Notes: generated by a model from the sequence alone, not told the origin. Shown: positions 18,101 to 26,795, numbered from the stretch's first letter. The stretch is DNA of 50,205 bases from Planctomycetes bacterium UBA1662 (GCA_002320775.1 DCKY01000275.1:1-50205), one strand, 5' to 3'. Made by a program: numbers and translations.

Positions 18101-20097
18101 TCTACCCCCGTATCTCGGCGCCGGTCTTCAGCCAGGGAGGCGGGCTTGTTGAGCCCGGCTTCGGACTCGCGATGACGCGGCCGGCCGGGCAACAGGGTGA
18201 GATCTACTACACTCTCGATGGGAGTGACCCGAGGGTGCCGGTAAGCGGCGAGGTCTCCGCCGCCGCGGTCCGCTACAGCGCGGCGGTTTCCATTTCGGAC
18301 TATACAATCGTCAAGGCTCGCCTGCGCTCTGGAGTCCAGTGGAGCGCTCTCAACGAGGCGGTCTTTACCCTGCCGCCGGCTTACGATTCCCTGCATATCA
18401 GCGAGCTTATGTACCACCCCCCGGGGGGACGGGAATTTGAATTTATCGAGCTGGAGAATTCAGGGGAGTTGACCATTGATCTCGCCGGGCTCGAGTTTAC
18501 CAACGGCATTGAGTTCAGCTTTCAGGATGGTGAGGTGCTGCCGCCAGGCGAGCGCTATCTCCTCGTCGCCGACGAGGCGGTTTTCCGGGAAGCCTTCCCC
18601 GATGCCCCAGTCAGGGGCGAGTTCGGCGATAACCTCTCCAACGGAGGCGAGAAGCTGACCCTCAAAGATAGCGAGGGCTTGACCATCGTCTCTGTTGATT
18701 ACGATGACGATGGCTTCTGGCCGATTTCAGCCGATGGCTATGGTCGTTCACTTGTGCTCGCGGACCGGGAGGGTGACCCTGACAGGCCGCTCACCTGGCG
18801 TCCCAGCGCCGAGATTTACGGAAGCCCCGGGCGCGCGAATGGAGCTGCCGGTGTTCCCGCCGTGTGGATCAACGAGATCGTCAACTCTGCGGATGGAGGG
18901 GTCGAATTGTACAATCCTTCCGCGAGCGAGGTCGACGTCAGCGGCTGGCAGCTCAGTGATCAGCTGTCCGGCGCGGGAGCGCTGCCCGGTTTCCAGTTGC
19001 CGGCGGGTTCCCTGATCCCCGCCGCCGGCTACCTGGTGATTTCCGAAGCCGCCCTGCGGGCAGCCGTCCCGCTCTCCGCTTCCGGCGGTGATATCTATCT
19101 AAGCTCTCCTGTTGAGCCTGCCGAATGGATTGTCGGCGTGGGCTATGGCCCCGCCGAGGGAGGAGGGAGCAGCGGCACCTGGGTCCATTCGACCGGCCGG
19201 GATTTTACGGCGCTCGAGTCCCCGACCCTGGGAGCCGGGAATTCGAGTCCGCGTGTGGGCGCGGTCGTCGTGAACGAGATCCATTACCACCCGGCCGCGG
19301 AACCCGGAGGCCCGGAGCCTATGGAGTTTGTCGAGTTCTTCAATCGAACTGCGGTTGAACAGCCGCTCTACGATTCCGAGCGGGGGGCAGGATGGACGCT
19401 CAACGGACCCAGGGACCTCGCCGATGAAAATGAGTTTATCTTTCCTCCGGGAGCCCTGATACCACCGGGGGGTTTTCTGCTACTGGTGAGCGGAGACCCC
19501 GCGCTCTTCAGGGCGAGGCACCAGGTGCCGGCCGGGGTTGTGGTCGTCGGTCCCTTCGCCGGCGGGTTGGCCAACGATGGGGAGCGTCTGACACTGTCGA
19601 GACCCTGGGCGGATGCTGAACTGGTCGTTGATCACGTGCGTTACAATGACCGCTCTCCGTGGCCCACCGAGGCTGATGGCGGGGGGGCATCGCTCGAGCG
19701 GGTCTCTACCTCGGCCTATGGAAACGAGGCCGCCAATTGGGGAGCATCCCTTGCAGCGGGCGGGACGCCGGGGCGGCTGAACTCGATTGCTGAAGAGGAT
19801 GAGCCCGGAGGCTGGCAGATTCCCGGCGATTTCAGCCAGGATGGACGGCTGGATCTCACGGATGCGGTGGCCCTGCTTGGATTCCTTTTCCAGGGGGCGC
19901 CCGCCGGATTGCCCTGTGGGGACGGCACCGTCACTGACCCGGCCAATATTTCGCTGCTCGATGACAATGCCGATGGGGGAGTGAATCTCTCCGATGCGGT
20001 CTATGTTCTCGTCTACCTCTTCAGCGGCGGACCACCGCCGGTCGCTGGCGTCGATTGCCTGCAGATTTCCGGCTGCGAACAGGTCTGCGGCGAATGA
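15130..20097 (+). CDS. Giant secreted CotH-kinase / lamin-tail-domain protein with dockerin-like tail
   Basis: 1655 residues from ATG 15130 (GGAG 10 nt upstream), which begins a clear signal peptide (FFSAVFCLSMILFGSSLQAA); the frame is open to 15040 but that extension is not signal-like. Domains: N-terminal jelly-roll (~30-215); a lamin-tail domain (~314-450, IIISELLASN); a chitobiase-like repeat (IYYTLDGEVPT near 495); a CotH kinase domain (~600-985; FRLLFKSDYG, LVLRANYNNSW, YYGGNHDWDSHNWY, FFSWDAERIL); a second chitobiase-like repeat (IYYTLDGSDP); three more lamin-tail domains (~1087, ~1243, ~1377); and a dockerin-like tail (~1563-1655). CotH-family kinases phosphorylate surface proteins. 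The assembly suggests a large extracellular protein kinase or structural factor (inference). It is followed, with an ATGA overlap, by the SRPBCC/transpeptidase gene. Confidence 0.88.
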   Translation: MRSPFNPYFFSAVFCLSMILFGSSLQAAETILVPVEAQWRYLRGLEEASSPDPVSWREPEFDDSAWTLAPAAFGFGEPDLVTTDLSELEPPMRRNYTCIFLRKTFEVASLATLESYTLSSLYDDGFIVWINGNEVLRVNMPGETGDFVPVEEDAMRSHEAREFEDFILPGIRESVVEGTNLLAVQAFNVSATSSDFVFEMSLVDPFGPDVTPPRLSSTIPSSGSIVRRLTQVELGFDEPVAGVDPGDLLVNGRPANGVFGAGAGPYVFSFDQPSAGEVVFSWSVNSGITDLAEVPNRFQGGAWSCLLDPDAPLDPIIISELLASNRSGIRDEDDDSSDWIELHNEGDTAVGLGGWALSDDERDLAKWVLPDVSIEAGGYLLVFASGKDRRDPRAELHTNFSLSADGEELYLSSAESPRTVIYRYESVPPQRPDHSYGVGAAGQFGYFFEPSPGEENPDAQLRVSFVEGPRFNFERGLYDEGFSLDLSTSTEGARIYYTLDGEVPTVERGELYTGPAVIDGMGGRAVVTIRAAAYKTGYLPSSIATHSFIFSDRVLSQPANPAGFPTRWTGAPRADYEMDSQIAGNPAYSDSVREGLRSLPSVSIVARVNDIFGPQGIYSNPGGEGVNWERPCSVEYILPDGSKGFQIDCGIRILGGASRNANIPKHSFRLLFKSDYGRPKLKYGLFEGSPVSSFDTLVLRANYNNSWVHWDGGQRRRAMLIRDQFAKDTTLDMGQPGTYGRFVNLYVGGLYWGVFNLVERPSASFAADHMGGEKEEWDALNSGNAIDGNGTAWGQVQSAAAAVGTDGARLSGLRNQLDIENLVDYLLMNYYGGNHDWDSHNWYAARHRVEGGQWRFFSWDAERILEGIGDSRLNVNQGNAPTGIHNRLRNNPEYRLIFADRIHRHFFNGGALTPAATAARFLRRANEVEVAVACESARWGDYRRDVHQWRNGPYEFYRPDSHWLVEKNRLLATYFPRRSEQVLRTLTSAGLYPRISAPVFSQGGGLVEPGFGLAMTRPAGQQGEIYYTLDGSDPRVPVSGEVSAAAVRYSAAVSISDYTIVKARLRSGVQWSALNEAVFTLPPAYDSLHISELMYHPPGGREFEFIELENSGELTIDLAGLEFTNGIEFSFQDGEVLPPGERYLLVADEAVFREAFPDAPVRGEFGDNLSNGGEKLTLKDSEGLTIVSVDYDDDGFWPISADGYGRSLVLADREGDPDRPLTWRPSAEIYGSPGRANGAAGVPAVWINEIVNSADGGVELYNPSASEVDVSGWQLSDQLSGAGALPGFQLPAGSLIPAAGYLVISEAALRAAVPLSASGGDIYLSSPVEPAEWIVGVGYGPAEGGGSSGTWVHSTGRDFTALESPTLGAGNSSPRVGAVVVNEIHYHPAAEPGGPEPMEFVEFFNRTAVEQPLYDSERGAGWTLNGPRDLADENEFIFPPGALIPPGGFLLLVSGDPALFRARHQVPAGVVVVGPFAGGLANDGERLTLSRPWADAELVVDHVRYNDRSPWPTEADGGGASLERVSTSAYGNEAANWGASLAAGGTPGRLNSIAEEDEPGGWQIPGDFSQDGRLDLTDAVALLGFLFQGAPAGLPCGDGTVTDPANISLLDDNADGGVNLSDAVYVLVYLFSGGPPPVAGVDCLQISGCEQVCGE

Positions 20098-21221
20098 AGG
20101 GACCCTCGGAAATTGTCAAGGAATCCTGGAGTCTCGGAGATGTCGAGTTTGAGCGTACTGAAAGTTTCCGGGTTCCCGTTGCCCGGCTTTTCGGCTACGT
20201 CGCCGACCTGAGAAACCTGCCATCCTGGAGGCAGGAGATCAGGAAGGTCACGTGTCTCTCCAGCCGCAAGGGAGCAGGCGTTCCCGGAGACAGCTTCGTT
20301 CTCGATGTCCTCCAGGGCGATAGCCCGGTGGAGGTCAGAGTTGAGATCAGGGCTCTTGAGAAGAATCGTCTACTGGAGCTGGAGATTTCTTCGAGCTCTT
20401 ATCAGGCGATCGAGCTCTACCGATTTAAAGAGGACGGAGGTAACACACGGCTCGAATTTTCCTTTAAGGCCACGAGACCCGGTTTCCTGGTACGAACCCT
20501 GGCGCTCTTCGCGGGCTCCGCCTTCAGGGAGGACCTGGAGAAGAAACTGGCGAGTCTCAGGTTCGCGGTAGAGGAGAGAGAGAGCGTCAGCAGCCGCCTG
20601 CGCCAGTATGGGGCTGCCGTTCATGAGCGGTTGTGTCCAGCCTTCGAGGAGGCGCGCGTCAGCTATCCTCCAGCTTCAGTCCTGCTGGTGGGCTTGAAGC
20701 AGGAGCGTGTACTGGATATCTATGCCCGCGGCAGCGGTGGTGAATTAGCGTTCATTCGCCGTTATCCAGTGCTCGGGGCGAGCGGGACGGCCGGTCCGAA
20801 GCTGCGTGAGGGTGACTGTCAGGTACCCGAGGGGGTCTATACAATTGATGAGCTCAATCCGAACAGCCGCTTTCACCTCTCGCTCCGGGTCGGCTACCCC
20901 AACGTGTTTGACCGGGCTCGGGCGAAGGAAGATGGCCGTTCCGGTCTCGGCGGCGATATCATGATTCACGGCGGGAGCTCATCGGAGGGCTGCCTTGCCA
21001 TCGGAGACAAGGCGGTCGAGGAGCTCTTTGTTCTGGTCGCGGATTGCGGTCTCGTAAATGCCAGGCTGGTTCTCAGCCCGGTCGATTTCAGGAAGCGGGA
21101 GCTGCCCCTGTCGTGCTGGAACCTGGCTGCCTGGACGGAAGAGCTCTACGATTCGATCAGGATCGAACTGGCTGACCTGCCGGAGGCGGAGACAGGGCCT
21201 TCCGGAGGGCTGGGAGCCTGA
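20094..21221 (+). CDS. SRPBCC domain fused to L,D-transpeptidase (YkuD) domain
   Basis: 375 residues from ATG 20094, which overlaps the CotH stop codon (ATGA); the frame extends 13 codons further upstream. Residues ~10-165 look like an SRPBCC/polyketide-cyclase fold (FRVPVARLFGYVADLRNLPS, ELYRFKEDGGNTRLEFSF). Residues ~195-345 are an L,D-transpeptidase of YafK/YkuD type: VLLVGLKQERVLDIYARG, VPEGVYTIDELNP, and the active-site block IMIHGGSSSEGCLAIGD with catalytic His and Cys. Such enzymes cross-link peptidoglycan or attach proteins to it. No signal peptide is evident, which is odd for a periplasmic enzyme. The fusion with an SRPBCC domain is not one I know. Translational coupling to the CotH gene suggests a shared envelope role (inference). 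Confidence 0.82.
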   Translation: MKGPSEIVKESWSLGDVEFERTESFRVPVARLFGYVADLRNLPSWRQEIRKVTCLSSRKGAGVPGDSFVLDVLQGDSPVEVRVEIRALEKNRLLELEISSSSYQAIELYRFKEDGGNTRLEFSFKATRPGFLVRTLALFAGSAFREDLEKKLASLRFAVEERESVSSRLRQYGAAVHERLCPAFEEARVSYPPASVLLVGLKQERVLDIYARGSGGELAFIRRYPVLGASGTAGPKLREGDCQVPEGVYTIDELNPNSRFHLSLRVGYPNVFDRARAKEDGRSGLGGDIMIHGGSSSEGCLAIGDKAVEELFVLVADCGLVNARLVLSPVDFRKRELPLSCWNLAAWTEELYDSIRIELADLPEAETGPSGGLGA

Positions 21222-21225
21222 GGAT

Positions 21226-21981
21226 ATGAAACAGGCGAACATCCATTTTCTCGGAACGGGAGATGCCTGGCATTCCGATGGGCGCCACCACCAGGCGATC
21301 CTGCTGAGGCTGGCCGAGGGGAACGTATTGGTAGATGCCGGCTCGACTGTCTGTCTCAGCCTTGATCATGCAGGGGTTGGCACCGCCGAGCTTGACAGGA
21401 TTTTTATTACGCATCTGCATGGTGATCACATTGCCGGCTGGCCCTTCCTGCTGTTGAGGATGGTATTTCAGGATGAGCGTGTTCGCCCCCTGACGATCTC
21501 CGGGCCGCCGGGTACGCGGGAAACGCTCGAGAGCCTCGCCCGGCTCTGCTACAGCGATTCCTCGCTCTACGAAAAGATCGCCTTCGAGCTACTCTACGAG
21601 GAGTTCCCTGCCGGCGAGCGTAGGGACGTCGACGGTTCCGGGCTCCTGGTTGAAACCTTCGCGATGGCTCATCACGCCACCTCGATCGGCTATGTCTTCT
21701 CTTCGGGAGGATCTCGCATTGGGATCAGCGGAGATACCGGCTGGTGCACGGGACTTGAGCGGCTGGTGGGAGCGAGCGATACGCTCATTATAGAATGCAC
21801 TACGGTGGAGGATGCGGGAGCGAAGCACCTCTCGCTTGCGGACTTTCGCGCTCACCAGGGTCTTTTCGAGGGCAAGAGAACGTTTCTCGTTCACCTTGGA
21901 GCTGGTGTTGACGAGGCTCTTACCAGCGAGCCGCTCGCCGGGGTTGAGGCCGCCAGCGACGGCCTGGTCGCGGCGCTCTGA
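21226..21981 (+). CDS. Metallo-beta-lactamase-fold hydrolase (RNase Z-like)
   Basis: 251 residues from ATG 21226, just after the transpeptidase stop and with a TGAGGA ribosome site; the longer open frame overlaps the previous gene and is unlikely. The fold is clear: IHFLGTGDAW at the N-terminus, the zinc motif THLHGDHIAGWPFLLL, MAHHATSIGYVF, GISGDTGWC and a final FLVHLG. It resembles the RNase Z/arylsulfatase-like branch of the superfamily, but lacks enough landmarks to name a substrate. It is the third gene of a compact plus-strand set (CotH, transpeptidase, this gene) and converges with the Nudix gene 3 bp away. Confidence 0.82.
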   Translation: MKQANIHFLGTGDAWHSDGRHHQAILLRLAEGNVLVDAGSTVCLSLDHAGVGTAELDRIFITHLHGDHIAGWPFLLLRMVFQDERVRPLTISGPPGTRETLESLARLCYSDSSLYEKIAFELLYEEFPAGERRDVDGSGLLVETFAMAHHATSIGYVFSSGGSRIGISGDTGWCTGLERLVGASDTLIIECTTVEDAGAKHLSLADFRAHQGLFEGKRTFLVHLGAGVDEALTSEPLAGVEAASDGLVAAL

Positions 21982-21984
21982 AGC

Positions 21985-22512
21985 TCAGCCAAGGAAATAG
22001 AGCCCTGCGTAAATTTTCGGATCGATGAGACAGCCCCGCTCTACCGCAGCGGTCAGCCAGGCGTCCAGCTGGTCAAGACTGATGGCGTGCACCGTGATGT
22101 CCTCGGACTCATCGCCGCCTCCGGGGCCGGTTTTACGCAGGCCCGTGGCCCTCAGCAGCGTCTGGATCTCGCTGGTAAGCCCGGCGGATGGGGGACCCTC
22201 ACAGAGGAACTCGATGCTCTCCGCCTCGTAGCCCGTCTCCTCGAGCAGCTCTCGCCGCGCTGCCTCCCTGAAATCCTCGTCTCTCGCGCCCGGCAGGTCG
22301 CCCGCCAGCCCCGCCGGCAGCTCGATGACCCGCGCTCCGACCGGCACCCGGTGCTGCTCGACCAGCACCAGCTCGTTCTCATCGGTGACCGCGAGAATCA
22401 CCACGACCCCGGAGGAGCCGACACGCTCGACATATTCCCAGCCGCCGAGCTTGAACATCTCCAGGAAGCGTCCCTGGTGCAGTAGTTCTTTTCGGGGCTT
22501 CTCTTGCGCCAT
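21985..22512 (-). CDS. Nudix hydrolase (ADP-ribose pyrophosphatase-like)
   Basis: 175 residues. The Nudix box is complete: G-x5-E-x7-REUxEE-x-GU, seen as GARDEDFREAARRELLEETG, preceded by VIELPAGLAGD, which is typical of the ADP-ribose pyrophosphatase subgroup. This family hydrolyses nucleoside diphosphates linked to another moiety, commonly ADP-ribose. It starts 14 bp after the end of the serine hydrolase/propeller gene on the same strand and is probably cotranscribed with it, with no evident functional link. Confidence 0.88.
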   Translation of the reverse strand: MAQEKPRKELLHQGRFLEMFKLGGWEYVERVGSSGVVVILAVTDENELVLVEQHRVPVGARVIELPAGLAGDLPGARDEDFREAARRELLEETGYEAESIEFLCEGPPSAGLTSEIQTLLRATGLRKTGPGGGDESEDITVHAISLDQLDAWLTAAVERGCLIDPKIYAGLYFLG

Positions 22513-22526
22513 GGGGTCTTCCGGGT

Positions 22527-25145
22527 CTATAGAATGAAGGAGTAGAGCTTTGCGGATCGCAGCTCAAATTTCAGCCGGATCCGGTTTTTCGCCAGCTCAG
22601 CGAGTGAGAATCCGCCGGGCCATTTGAGCTCGGCATCCGTAGCGGACCCGGTCAGGGGTTCGCTGACGGCAAGGGTTTTGTTGTCTTCATCGAGAAGGGC
22701 GACCCTGATCGCTCCGCTGCCGGAAACATCAGCCGAGAGTCTGAGGGGATCACCGGAGCAGGGCAGGGGTGTCGTAGTGATGAACGCAGGCCTGTCGGCG
22801 GCGGGTTCAAAGCCGGCCCAGCCGTCCGGGCGAAGCGTCGCAAGGGCGAGCCCGCCTTTGCGCCAGTCAAAAAAGTACCAGTCACTGGCGCCGTAGTAGA
22901 TCCGGATCTCCCGGTCGAGGATGACCGGGGTCGAGGGGAACATCGCTCCCCAGTCACAGGGCATGGCCCCGTATTTTTTTTCTTCCGCGGCAGTATGCCC
23001 TACCAGCGGCGTTCCCGGGCAGATGCGATGCCAGGTGGTGGAGTCGGGACTCCAGGCGAGCTCGATATGCTGGCGCACCCCCTGGCGTGATTTCAGCGAT
23101 GGGTAGTGCATCATTCCGAGCAGCCCGAGGAAGACGCGGCCGGCTCGAAAGATCACCATGTCGTGCGTCTGTAGCTGCGGAGACCCCTCGATGGCCAGCG
23201 TCGACCGGGTCCATTTCACCGCATCAGGGCTCTCGGTCCGGGCGATCTTCCGGTTTCCCACCACGGGAAATTTATCGTAGTGCCTGACGATGCCAATGTA
23301 TTTCCGCAGCTCCGGTGACCAGATCATGTTCGCGTGGCAGTCGCTCTCGATCCTGATTTCCGGGCATCGAATCTCGGGTCCCCAGTGCAGGCCATCCGGT
23401 GAAAAGCGAACCAGCTGCATGTAGCCGACCTGCGCGGCGTAGAACGCCTTGTAACGGCGTTCCGGGTTCGGATCGCGCGTATCCTTGTAGACTCCCGCTC
23501 CGGATGGACCGCGCACGACAATGTTGTTTTTCCTGTTGCCGCCGAACTCGATGATGCCGAGCTCGGGCTTCTGCCAGTGAATACCGTCCCTGGATGTGGC
23601 GTAGAGAAGAGCCTCTTCGCGGCGATTGGGCCTGGCGCTCATGTAGTCCTTCGAGGCGGGATTGCGCTTTCCGGCAGGCGTGCGGGTGGTCCTCTCGTCG
23701 ATGATGAACGGGCAGTACCAGCACTTGTAGAGCCTGTCCTCTTCGTCGTAGATGACGTTAGGGTACATATTGTCGTAGCGGGCTTCCCACGGCTTATCGG
23801 CGCCAAAGAGAGGGTTGGCCTCGGATTTGACCACTGTTCCGAGAGCCAGCCTGGCGTTGTCGGCCTTCTCGACGACACGCGAGTCGAGGAGGTGGTAGCG
23901 GACGCATTCAGAGCGGTTTTTTTTCTTTTCGACAGGATCCTTGATGATCGCTCCGTAGACGATGGGTTTGAGGGCCTGTCCCAACTGGCGCATCGGCATC
24001 TGCTGGCTCAGGGTGATGACCACCAGGTCCTCGCGCGGTGAGAGCCAGAACTCGGTGCCGGCGCCCCCAAGCCATTCGTATTCGCCGATGGATGATGGCT
24101 CTGAATCGATCTTCCTGATCCGGACGGCAAAGCCGAGGCCGAAGCCGCGTCCTCTCGGCCTGCGGCTGATCTCTCCGACTCCCGGCGGCAGCTGATCACG
24201 GGTCATCTCCGCGACCGTTGCCGCTTTCAGAAGCCGGACTCCATCGAATTCACCTTTTCCCGAGAGCATCAGGCAGAAGCGCATGTAGTCGGTTGCCGTG
24301 GAGACCAGTCCGCCGCCGCCGGAGAGGAATTTCGGTGATTTCCTGAAGCTGAAGGGGCCCGAGGTGCCGGGCTGGGGGGCGCTCGTTGCCCGCAGGCGGT
24401 TGTCGTAGACGACCGCGAATCGATCGAGCTTTTCTTCGGGAACATAGAAGGCGGTGTCTTTCATTCGAAGTGGTTTGAAGATTCGTTCAGCGAGAAACTC
24501 GTCGAGCCGCTGTCCCGAAACAGCCTCGACGAGCCGGGCAAGAAGATCGGTGGCGAAACTGTAATGCCAGCCCTTGCCGGGGGGGTAGATCAGCGGCACG
24601 GTGGTGAGTCGCTCGGTCATCTCCTTGAGGCTGGAGTCGGCCAGGGACGGAAGGCCTGCCTGGCGCATCGTTCGATCGACGGTGGAGTTGTTCGGCAATC
24701 CGGAGGTGTGCCGCAGCAGGTCGCGTACCGTCATCTCCGGTTTCACCACAGCACCCTTGAATTTCATTCCCCGGGTGCCGGGCAGGTATTTCGAGACCGG
24801 CGCATCGAGCTTGAGCTTCCCTTCCTCTGCGAGGACCATCGCTGCTACGCTGATGATCGCCTTGGTCATCGAGTAGATGCGGAAGATCGTGTCCTTGCGC
24901 ATGGGTTTCTTTGCGGCGATGTTCATCATCCCGTGGGCCTTGAAGTGGGCGACCTTGCCGTGACGGGCGACGATGGTGATCGCTCCGGCCAGCTGTTTTC
25001 TGTCGAGGAGCTTTCGAACCTCAGAATCAATCTTATCGAGACCCTCAGCCGAAAGTCCCACCTCTTGCGGTTTGGCCAGCGGCAGGTCCTGCCCGGTGGC
25101 CGGGATGGCGCTCAGGAGCAGGGCTGTGAAGAGCAGCGGTTTCAT
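22527..25145 (-). CDS. Beta-lactamase-like serine hydrolase fused to a glycosidase-like beta-propeller
   Basis: 872 residues with a signal peptide (LLFTALLLSAIPATGQ). Residues ~25-400 are a class C beta-lactamase/EstB-type serine hydrolase: SxxK as SMTK (Ser92, Lys95), LLRHTSGLPN, WHYSFATDLL in the Tyr motif region, and GGAGTEFWLSP. Residues ~405-870 resemble five-bladed propeller glycosidases (GH32/43-like): YPNVIYDEEDRLYKCWYCPF, LYATSRDGIHWQKPELG, RRYKAFYAAQ, GLHWGPE and RIYYGASDWYFFDW. Each half is a common stand-alone planctomycete protein; the fusion is unusual. Likely exported and acting on acylated glycans, with one domain removing an ester and the other a sugar (inference). Nudix follows 14 bp downstream. 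Confidence 0.85.
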   Translation of the reverse strand: MKPLLFTALLLSAIPATGQDLPLAKPQEVGLSAEGLDKIDSEVRKLLDRKQLAGAITIVARHGKVAHFKAHGMMNIAAKKPMRKDTIFRIYSMTKAIISVAAMVLAEEGKLKLDAPVSKYLPGTRGMKFKGAVVKPEMTVRDLLRHTSGLPNNSTVDRTMRQAGLPSLADSSLKEMTERLTTVPLIYPPGKGWHYSFATDLLARLVEAVSGQRLDEFLAERIFKPLRMKDTAFYVPEEKLDRFAVVYDNRLRATSAPQPGTSGPFSFRKSPKFLSGGGGLVSTATDYMRFCLMLSGKGEFDGVRLLKAATVAEMTRDQLPPGVGEISRRPRGRGFGLGFAVRIRKIDSEPSSIGEYEWLGGAGTEFWLSPREDLVVITLSQQMPMRQLGQALKPIVYGAIIKDPVEKKKNRSECVRYHLLDSRVVEKADNARLALGTVVKSEANPLFGADKPWEARYDNMYPNVIYDEEDRLYKCWYCPFIIDERTTRTPAGKRNPASKDYMSARPNRREEALLYATSRDGIHWQKPELGIIEFGGNRKNNIVVRGPSGAGVYKDTRDPNPERRYKAFYAAQVGYMQLVRFSPDGLHWGPEIRCPEIRIESDCHANMIWSPELRKYIGIVRHYDKFPVVGNRKIARTESPDAVKWTRSTLAIEGSPQLQTHDMVIFRAGRVFLGLLGMMHYPSLKSRQGVRQHIELAWSPDSTTWHRICPGTPLVGHTAAEEKKYGAMPCDWGAMFPSTPVILDREIRIYYGASDWYFFDWRKGGLALATLRPDGWAGFEPAADRPAFITTTPLPCSGDPLRLSADVSGSGAIRVALLDEDNKTLAVSEPLTGSATDAELKWPGGFSLAELAKNRIRLKFELRSAKLYSFIL

Positions 25146-25288
25146 TTGCCTTCGCCTCGATGGGACGGGGTTTTCGCAGGGAACGGACTAGAACACCTTC
25201 GGAGGCTTGAGGCAATAGGATGGGGTGGCACTGGCGGGAAATCTTGCGCAGGAGAGGAAGCCGTGTAGTTCTGCGTTGCGGTGGCAGG

Positions 25289-25316
25289 CCTGTAAGGTAC
25301 GCTTTCGTTTTACAGG
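25289..25316. repeat. 7-bp inverted repeat in the permease leader
   Basis: CCTGTAA (25289-25295) and TTACAGG (25310-25316) are exact inverted copies with a 14-nt spacer, ending 14 bp before the permease ribosome-binding site (AAGGAG, 25330-25335). It could be an operator or an mRNA hairpin near the translation start. Confidence 0.35.
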
Positions 25317-25342
25317 GGATCTTCTTTTGAAGGAGAGAGCAT

Positions 25343-26776
25343 TTGGATGATTCCAAGTTCGGGAAAGTAGAGTCCGGCGACGAGTGTCCGGATGGTTCCG
25401 GAGATCTCAAGCGTTCGATGGGACCTGCGATGGCGGTCTCCGTGAGCGTAGGCTGTGTCATCGGAGTGGGGATCTTTTTTATCCCCGGCCGGATTGCGGC
25501 TACCGGAGCGGGTTTTCCCCTGATCATCTCCACCTGGGTGGTGGTGGGAATAGCCTGTTTTCTGGCGGCTCTCTGTTTCGCCGAGATGGCTCTGATGTAC
25601 CCCCGCTCCGGCGGGCAGTATGTGTACCTGGGGCAGGCGTATGGCAGGCCAGTAGCCTTCATGATGGGCTGGGCTGCGGTCCTGATCATAGCGCCTTCCG
25701 CAGCGGCCTCTCTCTCGGTCGCCTTTGTCGAGACCTGCGCTGGATTTTTCAAGGTGGGGCTTTCCATCACGGGTAAAACCGCGGCGGCGGCGATGGTGCT
25801 GGGCGTCGTGGTCTGCATCAACCTGCGCGGGGCGCGGTGGGGCGGAGGCTTCCAGGCGGCTACCACTCTTGTGAAGGTGGTGTCGCTCTGTTGTCTTGCC
25901 GTGCTGCCGGTTCTGATGGGATTTTTTTCGGATAAGGGCATCGACAGCGCCAACTATTCGTCGATACCAGATGCCGGGGACAAGAGCATCTTCGCTCTCT
26001 TCGCCGTGGTGATGGTGTCGGTGATGTTTGCGTACGAGGGGTGGCAGAATGTCACCTTTGTCGCGGGGGAAATTCGCGAGCCGCAGCGCAATATTCCCCG
26101 GGCCCTCTTTGCCGGCCTCACCCTGGTCATTCTCCTCTACGTCGCGGTCAATCTCGCTTTTCACGGTGTGCTGAGCATGGAGGAGATCGCTTCAAGTAAG
26201 AGCGGAGTTGCTCAGGATATGACGACCCGCCTGCTTGGGCCGGCGGCGGGGGGGGCGATCGCCCTGGTGATATTGTTCAGCACCATCGGCAGCCTGAATG
26301 GCGTAGTGCTGGCGAATCCGAGGATGCTCTTTGCGATGGGGAAGGACTACCCGCTCATCGGCAGGCTGGCCAGTATCCATCCGCATTACGGGACGCCATC
26401 GACGGCGCTTCTGACCCTCTTTGTGGTTTCGGGCCTCTACCTTGTCGCTGCCGGGTTGTTCGTCGCTGCCAATCCCGGAAAAGATCTCTTCGGTATCCTC
26501 TCGAAGTACATGGTCTTCGCCACGAGCTTCTTCTACTCTCTGAGTGTGCTGGCGTCCGTTGTTCTTCGCTTCCGCCGCCCTGATGCGCCCAGGCCTTTTC
26601 GCGTACCGCTCTTTCCGCTGGTTCCAGTCCTTTTCCTGGGCCTCTACGGATGGTTTCTCTGGCGCATTGGATTTGAGCAGCCGGTAGAGGCTGGCATTGG
26701 CCTGCTGGTTATTATTGCCGGTCTGGGAGTCTATTTTCTCTTCTTCAGGCGGGGAGTCCGTGTTGAATCGAAATGA
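25343..26776 (+). CDS. APC-superfamily amino acid permease
   Basis: 477 residues with about 12 membrane segments. The first carries the family's substrate-binding signature (GCVIGVGIFFIPGRIAATG). Other landmarks are CFAEMALMYPRSGGQYVYLG and the conserved FAYEGWQNVTFVAGEIREPQ. The family imports amino acids or related compounds by proton or sodium coupling, or exchanges them. The start is TTG at 25343: AAGGAG sits 7 nt upstream, while the nearby ATG at 25347 leads to a stop after seven codons. Substrate unknown. Two tRNA-Ser genes follow. Confidence 0.9.
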   Translation: MDDSKFGKVESGDECPDGSGDLKRSMGPAMAVSVSVGCVIGVGIFFIPGRIAATGAGFPLIISTWVVVGIACFLAALCFAEMALMYPRSGGQYVYLGQAYGRPVAFMMGWAAVLIIAPSAAASLSVAFVETCAGFFKVGLSITGKTAAAAMVLGVVVCINLRGARWGGGFQAATTLVKVVSLCCLAVLPVLMGFFSDKGIDSANYSSIPDAGDKSIFALFAVVMVSVMFAYEGWQNVTFVAGEIREPQRNIPRALFAGLTLVILLYVAVNLAFHGVLSMEEIASSKSGVAQDMTTRLLGPAAGGAIALVILFSTIGSLNGVVLANPRMLFAMGKDYPLIGRLASIHPHYGTPSTALLTLFVVSGLYLVAAGLFVAANPGKDLFGILSKYMVFATSFFYSLSVLASVVLRFRRPDAPRPFRVPLFPLVPVLFLGLYGWFLWRIGFEQPVEAGIGLLVIIAGLGVYFLFFRRGVRVESK

Positions 26777-26795
26777 TCCGGGTCTGGCTCATCTC

